Shown here: one piece after another, positions 47,092 to 50,108 of the stretch
Layout: every line of letters begins with the position of its first letter
Numbering within the stretch: position 1 is the first letter of the stretch
Notes under the pieces: generated by a model
Database searches by the model: none
The model's input: only the letters and a program-made list of their open reading frames with translations
What the model was told of the DNA's origin: nothing
Assembly: GCF_014287815.1 (NCBI RefSeq)
Contig: NZ_JACOOQ010000020.1
Coordinates: 1-50,108, forward strand
Direction: 5' to 3'
From: Clostridium lentum
Lineage (GTDB): Bacteria > Bacillota > Clostridia > Clostridiales > Clostridiaceae
DNA: 50,108 bases
Made by a program: the position numbers and the translations under genes

Positions 47092-48471
47092 ATGAAAAAA
47101 GATTTTCAAGAATTTAAAAATTATATAAAAGGAAAAAAAGTAGCAGTAGTAGGAGTTGGAGTAAGCAACATACCTTTAATAAAATTTTTAATAGAATTAG
47201 GGGCTAGTGTTACTGCTTTTGATAGAAATACAGAAGAAAAGTTAGGAAGTGTAGTTGCTGAATTTAAGACGCAAGGTGTGGAGTTCCAGCTAGGAAAAGG
47301 TTATTTGGATAAACTTATAGGTTTTGATGTTATATTTAAGACCCCATCTATGAGAATTGATAATAAAGAGCTTTTAAAGGCAAAAGAAGAGGGAGCATAT
47401 ATAACTTCAGAGATGGAAGAGTTCGTTAGATATTGTAAAGGTAAGGTTTATGGAGTAACAGGTTCAGATGGAAAGACAACAACAACAACAATTATTTCAA
47501 AATTGTTAGAAGCACAAGGGTATAAAACTTGGGTTGGTGGAAATATAGGAACTCCTTTATTTTCTAAGATAGAAGAAATTAAAGAAGATCATATGGTAGT
47601 TTTAGAACTTTCAAGTTTCCAGCTTATGACAATGAACCTTCCTATAGATGTAGCAGTAGTAACTAATTTAGCACCAAATCATTTAGATATGCATAAAAAT
47701 ATGGAAGAATATATTAATGCTAAGAAAAATATATTCTTACATCAAGAGAGTCAGGATATATTAGTATTAAATTGTGAAAATGAAATTACTAATAGCTTTA
47801 GAAATGAAGCAAAATGCAGAGTAAGGGATTTTTCATCAAGAGTGAGATTAGATTATGGAGCTTCATATGAAAATGGAATACTATATCTAGATGGAAAAGA
47901 AATATGTAGAAGAGAAAATATAATAATAAAGGGAATGCATAATGTTGAAAACTTTCTAGCTGCTTTTGAAGCTACAAGAGATGATGTAGATAATTCAACA
48001 ATGAGAAGAGTTGCTGAAACATTTCAAGGCGTAGAACACAGATGTGAATTTGTAAGAGAATATAAGGGAGTAAAATACTACAATGATTCAATAGCATCAA
48101 GTCCTACAAGAACTTTAGCAGGATTGAAATCTTTTGATACACAAGTAATCCTTATAGCTGGTGGATATGATAAGCATATATCATTCGATGTATTAGCTAA
48201 AGAAGGCTATCCTTATATAAAATCATTAATTCTTTTAGGTGCTACTAAAGAATCTATTAAAAAAGAATTTGATAAGGTTATAAAAGCTGAGAAGTTAAAT
48301 ATGCCTATATATATGGTAAAGACTTTAAGAGAGGCTGTAATGACAGCTAAGAGAATAGCTAAGGAAGGAGATATAGTTACTTTATCACCAGCATGTGCAT
48401 CATTTGATATGTTCCCTAACTTTATGGTAAGAGGTAACAACTTTAAGGAAATGGTAAATAAGATAAAATAA
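47092..48471 (+). CDS. murD: UDP-N-acetylmuramoyl-L-alanine--D-glutamate ligase
   Basis: Adds D-Glu to UDP-MurNAc-L-Ala in peptidoglycan synthesis. The N-terminal UDP-binding domain has [17 protein letters not shown]. The ATP loop [15 protein letters not shown] is near residue 120. The central [10 protein letters not shown] and C-terminal [17 protein letters not shown] and [14 protein letters not shown] are MurD signatures. It has 459 residues. The ATG follows TGGAGGAAAG. It is monocistronic between two terminators and separate from the division-wall cluster. Confidence 0.96.
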   Translation: MKKDFQEFKNYIKGKKVAVVGVGVSNIPLIKFLIELGASVTAFDRNTEEKLGSVVAEFKTQGVEFQLGKGYLDKLIGFDVIFKTPSMRIDNKELLKAKEEGAYITSEMEEFVRYCKGKVYGVTGSDGKTTTTTIISKLLEAQGYKTWVGGNIGTPLFSKIEEIKEDHMVVLELSSFQLMTMNLPIDVAVVTNLAPNHLDMHKNMEEYINAKKNIFLHQESQDILVLNCENEITNSFRNEAKCRVRDFSSRVRLDYGASYENGILYLDGKEICRRENIIIKGMHNVENFLAAFEATRDDVDNSTMRRVAETFQGVEHRCEFVREYKGVKYYNDSIASSPTRTLAGLKSFDTQVILIAGGYDKHISFDVLAKEGYPYIKSLILLGATKESIKKEFDKVIKAEKLNMPIYMVKTLREAVMTAKRIAKEGDIVTLSPACASFDMFPNFMVRGNNFKEMVNKIK

Positions 48472-48493
48472 AAGCAGGTTTTCCCTGCTTTTA
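48468..48493. terminator. bidirectional terminator between murD and the lipoprotein gene
   Basis: ATAAAAGCAGG pairs with CCTGCTTTTAT around TTTTC. It overlaps both stop codons and serves both converging genes. Confidence 0.9.
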
Positions 48494-49522
48494 TTCATAT
48501 GCTGTAAAATAACTTTTATTTATATTGATACCTTGCTTAGAAAACATTCCGCTTTCTGTAAGATAATAATCGCTTATGGCATCATTTATACGAGGCGTTT
48601 TTCCTATTACATTTAATTTATCATCAATGGAGAAAGAATAAAGATGATTTGAATGTTCTAGACTGATGAAATAAAAGGATTCATTATGATGCTTTAAATT
48701 TGTACCCTTTAATAAATCAATTCTTTGACTTTTTTTTGATGATAGATTTAATGAATATAGATAGTTATCTTCGGCATTTATATAAATTATAAAGTTTTTA
48801 TATGTAGCAAAACTATCTACGCCTGTGCTGGTAAGTTTTTGTCTTCCAGAGCCATCTTTTTTTATTACATATAATGATAAATTATCATTTAAGTTTTGAT
48901 AAAGTATATATTCACCGTTAACGATGAAGGAACCACATTTATCTGAAGATAGTTGTATGGAAGTGTTATTTTTTGTATTATAACATCCAAGAGTGTCACC
49001 CATAGCTTTATTTATATAAATTATATCATTTGCTGAACTAGCTATTTTACTAAAGCTATCAGACGAAACTAATGTTATTGATTTTTTTTCATAATCTAAT
49101 TTATATAAGTTATTATTTTCTGATGTGTTTGTAAAGTATATTATATTATCAATAGAGGTCATAGATTCTACTGAATAATCATAGATATCTTGTATATTTT
49201 CATCTTCGATATAATTTTTTGATAATGATGAAGATGTTACTGAAAGTTTATTGTTATTATTGCTGTCTGAAAAGAATAGCAATTGTCCAATGGATATAAA
49301 TTTACTATAGGATAAGTCAGAGGCAATAAAATTTAAGTTTTGAGTACTTTCATTATAATTAATTGTTTTAGATGGCAATGTTACTTTAGTACTTGAATAA
49401 GAACTACTTTCTGCATTAGATGAAGTTTTGGAAGTTGAATCAGTAGTAGTTGGATCGCTAGCTTTACTACACCCTATTAATAAAACACAATAAATTAAAG
49501 GTATTAAAATTAGTTTTTTCAA
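48491..49522 (-). CDS. lipoprotein with beta-propeller-like repeats (DUF5050-like)
   Basis: Surface lipoprotein of 343 residues. Signal peptide 1-17 with lipobox LLIGC (Cys18) is followed by a Ser/Thr-rich linker (~20-55). Then come repeated beta-rich units of ~40-45 residues with a recurring I-x-Y-x-N / LY-x-L pattern (IIYFTNTSENNNLYKL, DIIYINKAMGDTLGCY, YILYQNLNDNLSLYVI, FIIYINAEDNYLYSL). This fits a six- or seven-bladed propeller of the DUF5050 kind. The function is unknown, possibly binding at the cell surface. The start is TTG at 49522, behind AGGAGGG. It stands alone and divergent from the rRNA operon. Confidence 0.75.
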   Translation of the reverse strand: MKKLILIPLIYCVLLIGCSKASDPTTTDSTSKTSSNAESSSYSSTKVTLPSKTINYNESTQNLNFIASDLSYSKFISIGQLLFFSDSNNNNKLSVTSSSLSKNYIEDENIQDIYDYSVESMTSIDNIIYFTNTSENNNLYKLDYEKKSITLVSSDSFSKIASSANDIIYINKAMGDTLGCYNTKNNTSIQLSSDKCGSFIVNGEYILYQNLNDNLSLYVIKKDGSGRQKLTSTGVDSFATYKNFIIYINAEDNYLYSLNLSSKKSQRIDLLKGTNLKHHNESFYFISLEHSNHLYSFSIDDKLNVIGKTPRINDAISDYYLTESGMFSKQGININKSYFTAYE

Positions 49523-49846
49523 AATATAAGCCCTCCTACAATTTATATCTTAATATATACTTAATTTTCGTAGTAATTGATGTTTAACTTTAAGGAATAG
49601 ATGATTATTATGAATTATGAGATTAAATCAGTAACACCGTTCCAGGTGTATCTATATATGAATTTGTTAGAAAAATAAAGATATAATGAGTATATAAAGA
49701 ATAAATAATCAAAAATAATAATAAATAAGTTTATATAGCCTATTTAAAATGTTAAGATAATAAGCGTTCCAGGGAGCAAACAAACTTCCTCGAAAGAAAG
49801 GTTAGCATGTAGAAAAAAGTTCTAAAAAAGAATTTAAAAAAATATG
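49523..49846. other. intergenic region upstream of the rRNA operon, no gene seen
   Basis: AT-rich stretch with no convincing reading frame. It contains a small hairpin (ACACC/GGTGT, 49634-49649) and a second copy of the nonamer CGTTCCAGG (49638-49646 and 49764-49772). A-rich sequence at 49812-49844 directly upstream of the rRNA -35 could be an UP element. The lipoprotein promoter must lie near 49530-49570, but I could not single it out. Confidence 0.5.
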
Positions 49847-49875
49847 TTGACAGATGAAAACAGAAATGTTATCAT
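49847..49875 (+). promoter_or_regulatory. rRNA operon promoter
   Basis: TTGACA (49847-49852), 17 bases, TATCAT (49870-49875), preceded by A-tracts. About 125 bases before 16S. Confidence 0.8.
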
Positions 49876-49879
49876 AAAA

Positions 49880-50000
49880 AAGCAGTCGAGAGACGCGAGA
49901 TGATCTTTGAAAATTAAACAGAATATAGTTAATATAAAACCAGCAATTCTTTTAAGTCTTATAAAGACTCAAAGTAATTTGAGCAAAACAGATTAAACTT
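49880..50000 (+). promoter_or_regulatory. rRNA leader with boxA-like element and processing hairpins
   Basis: TGATCTTTGAAAA (49901-49913) resembles the boxA antitermination element that precedes 16S in Gram-positives. Two perfect hairpins follow (AGTCTT/AAGACT and CTCAAA/TTTGAG, about 49954-49983), likely part of the precursor processing region. Confidence 0.65.

Positions 50001-50108
<108 letters not shown>

Noticed and set aside
49838..49875. Second rRNA promoter with TATAAT at 49682-49687
   Set aside because: No acceptable -35 lies 16-18 bases upstream of 49682, so only the 49847-49875 promoter is reported.

Overview
The window is AT-rich chromosomal DNA from a spore-forming anaerobe of the class Clostridia, most likely Clostridium sensu stricto. 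The evidence is the very AT-rich coding sequence, the sporulation genes (spoVG, spoVT, spoVB, yabP, yabQ, spoIIE), formate-tetrahydrofolate ligase, T-box leaders on synthetase genes, and the first ~108 bases of a clostridial-type 16S rRNA gene at the right edge. I cannot name the species from 108 bases of 16S.

Layout. 1-468 is the right end of a decayed IS3-family element. It is followed by an XRE-family regulator with a large palindrome over its predicted start point. 1.8-6.6 kb holds argS and the opposing asnS, each behind a T-box, then a small metallophosphoesterase. 6.7-10.1 kb has an M24 aminopeptidase converging on a minus-strand pair, purine nucleoside phosphorylase and murC. From 10.2 kb on the gene order closely follows the origin-proximal region of Bacillus subtilis: purR, spoVG, glmU, prs, [response regulator, histidine kinase, HtrA-like protein], pth, mfd, prsA, spoVT, spoVB, mazG, hup, rqcP, yabP, yabQ, divIC, yabR, tRNAs, spoIIE, tilS, hpt, ftsH, fhs, coaX, dusB, greA, lysS. 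A deleted IS1182-type element follows lysS. After it come a minus-strand polysaccharide deacetylase, four tRNA-Asn genes, T-box-glyS, murD, a minus-strand lipoprotein and the leader and start of an rRNA operon.

How it fits together. Most genes serve translation (argS, asnS, glyS, lysS, pth, tilS, dusB, rqcP, 11 tRNAs, rRNA), nucleotide supply (purR, prs, hpt, punA, fhs, mazG), wall and division (murC, murD, glmU, divIC, spoVB, deacetylase) and sporulation. Promoters of several types can be read: sigma-A sites, a sigma-H-like site at spoVG, a sigma-E-like site at yabP, a sigma-G-like site at spoVT, and a 21-bp-spaced promoter at spoIIE of the kind Spo0A activates in Bacillus.

No clearly new multigene system (CRISPR, phage, defence, biosynthetic cluster) is visible; this is mostly core genome. 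The points most worth a second look are an HtrA-like protein with two of three catalytic residues replaced, coupled to a two-component system; a possible C-rich small RNA between argS and asnS; IS ends that carry transcription terminators; and a tRNA array in which one spacer is the exact reverse complement of the other.
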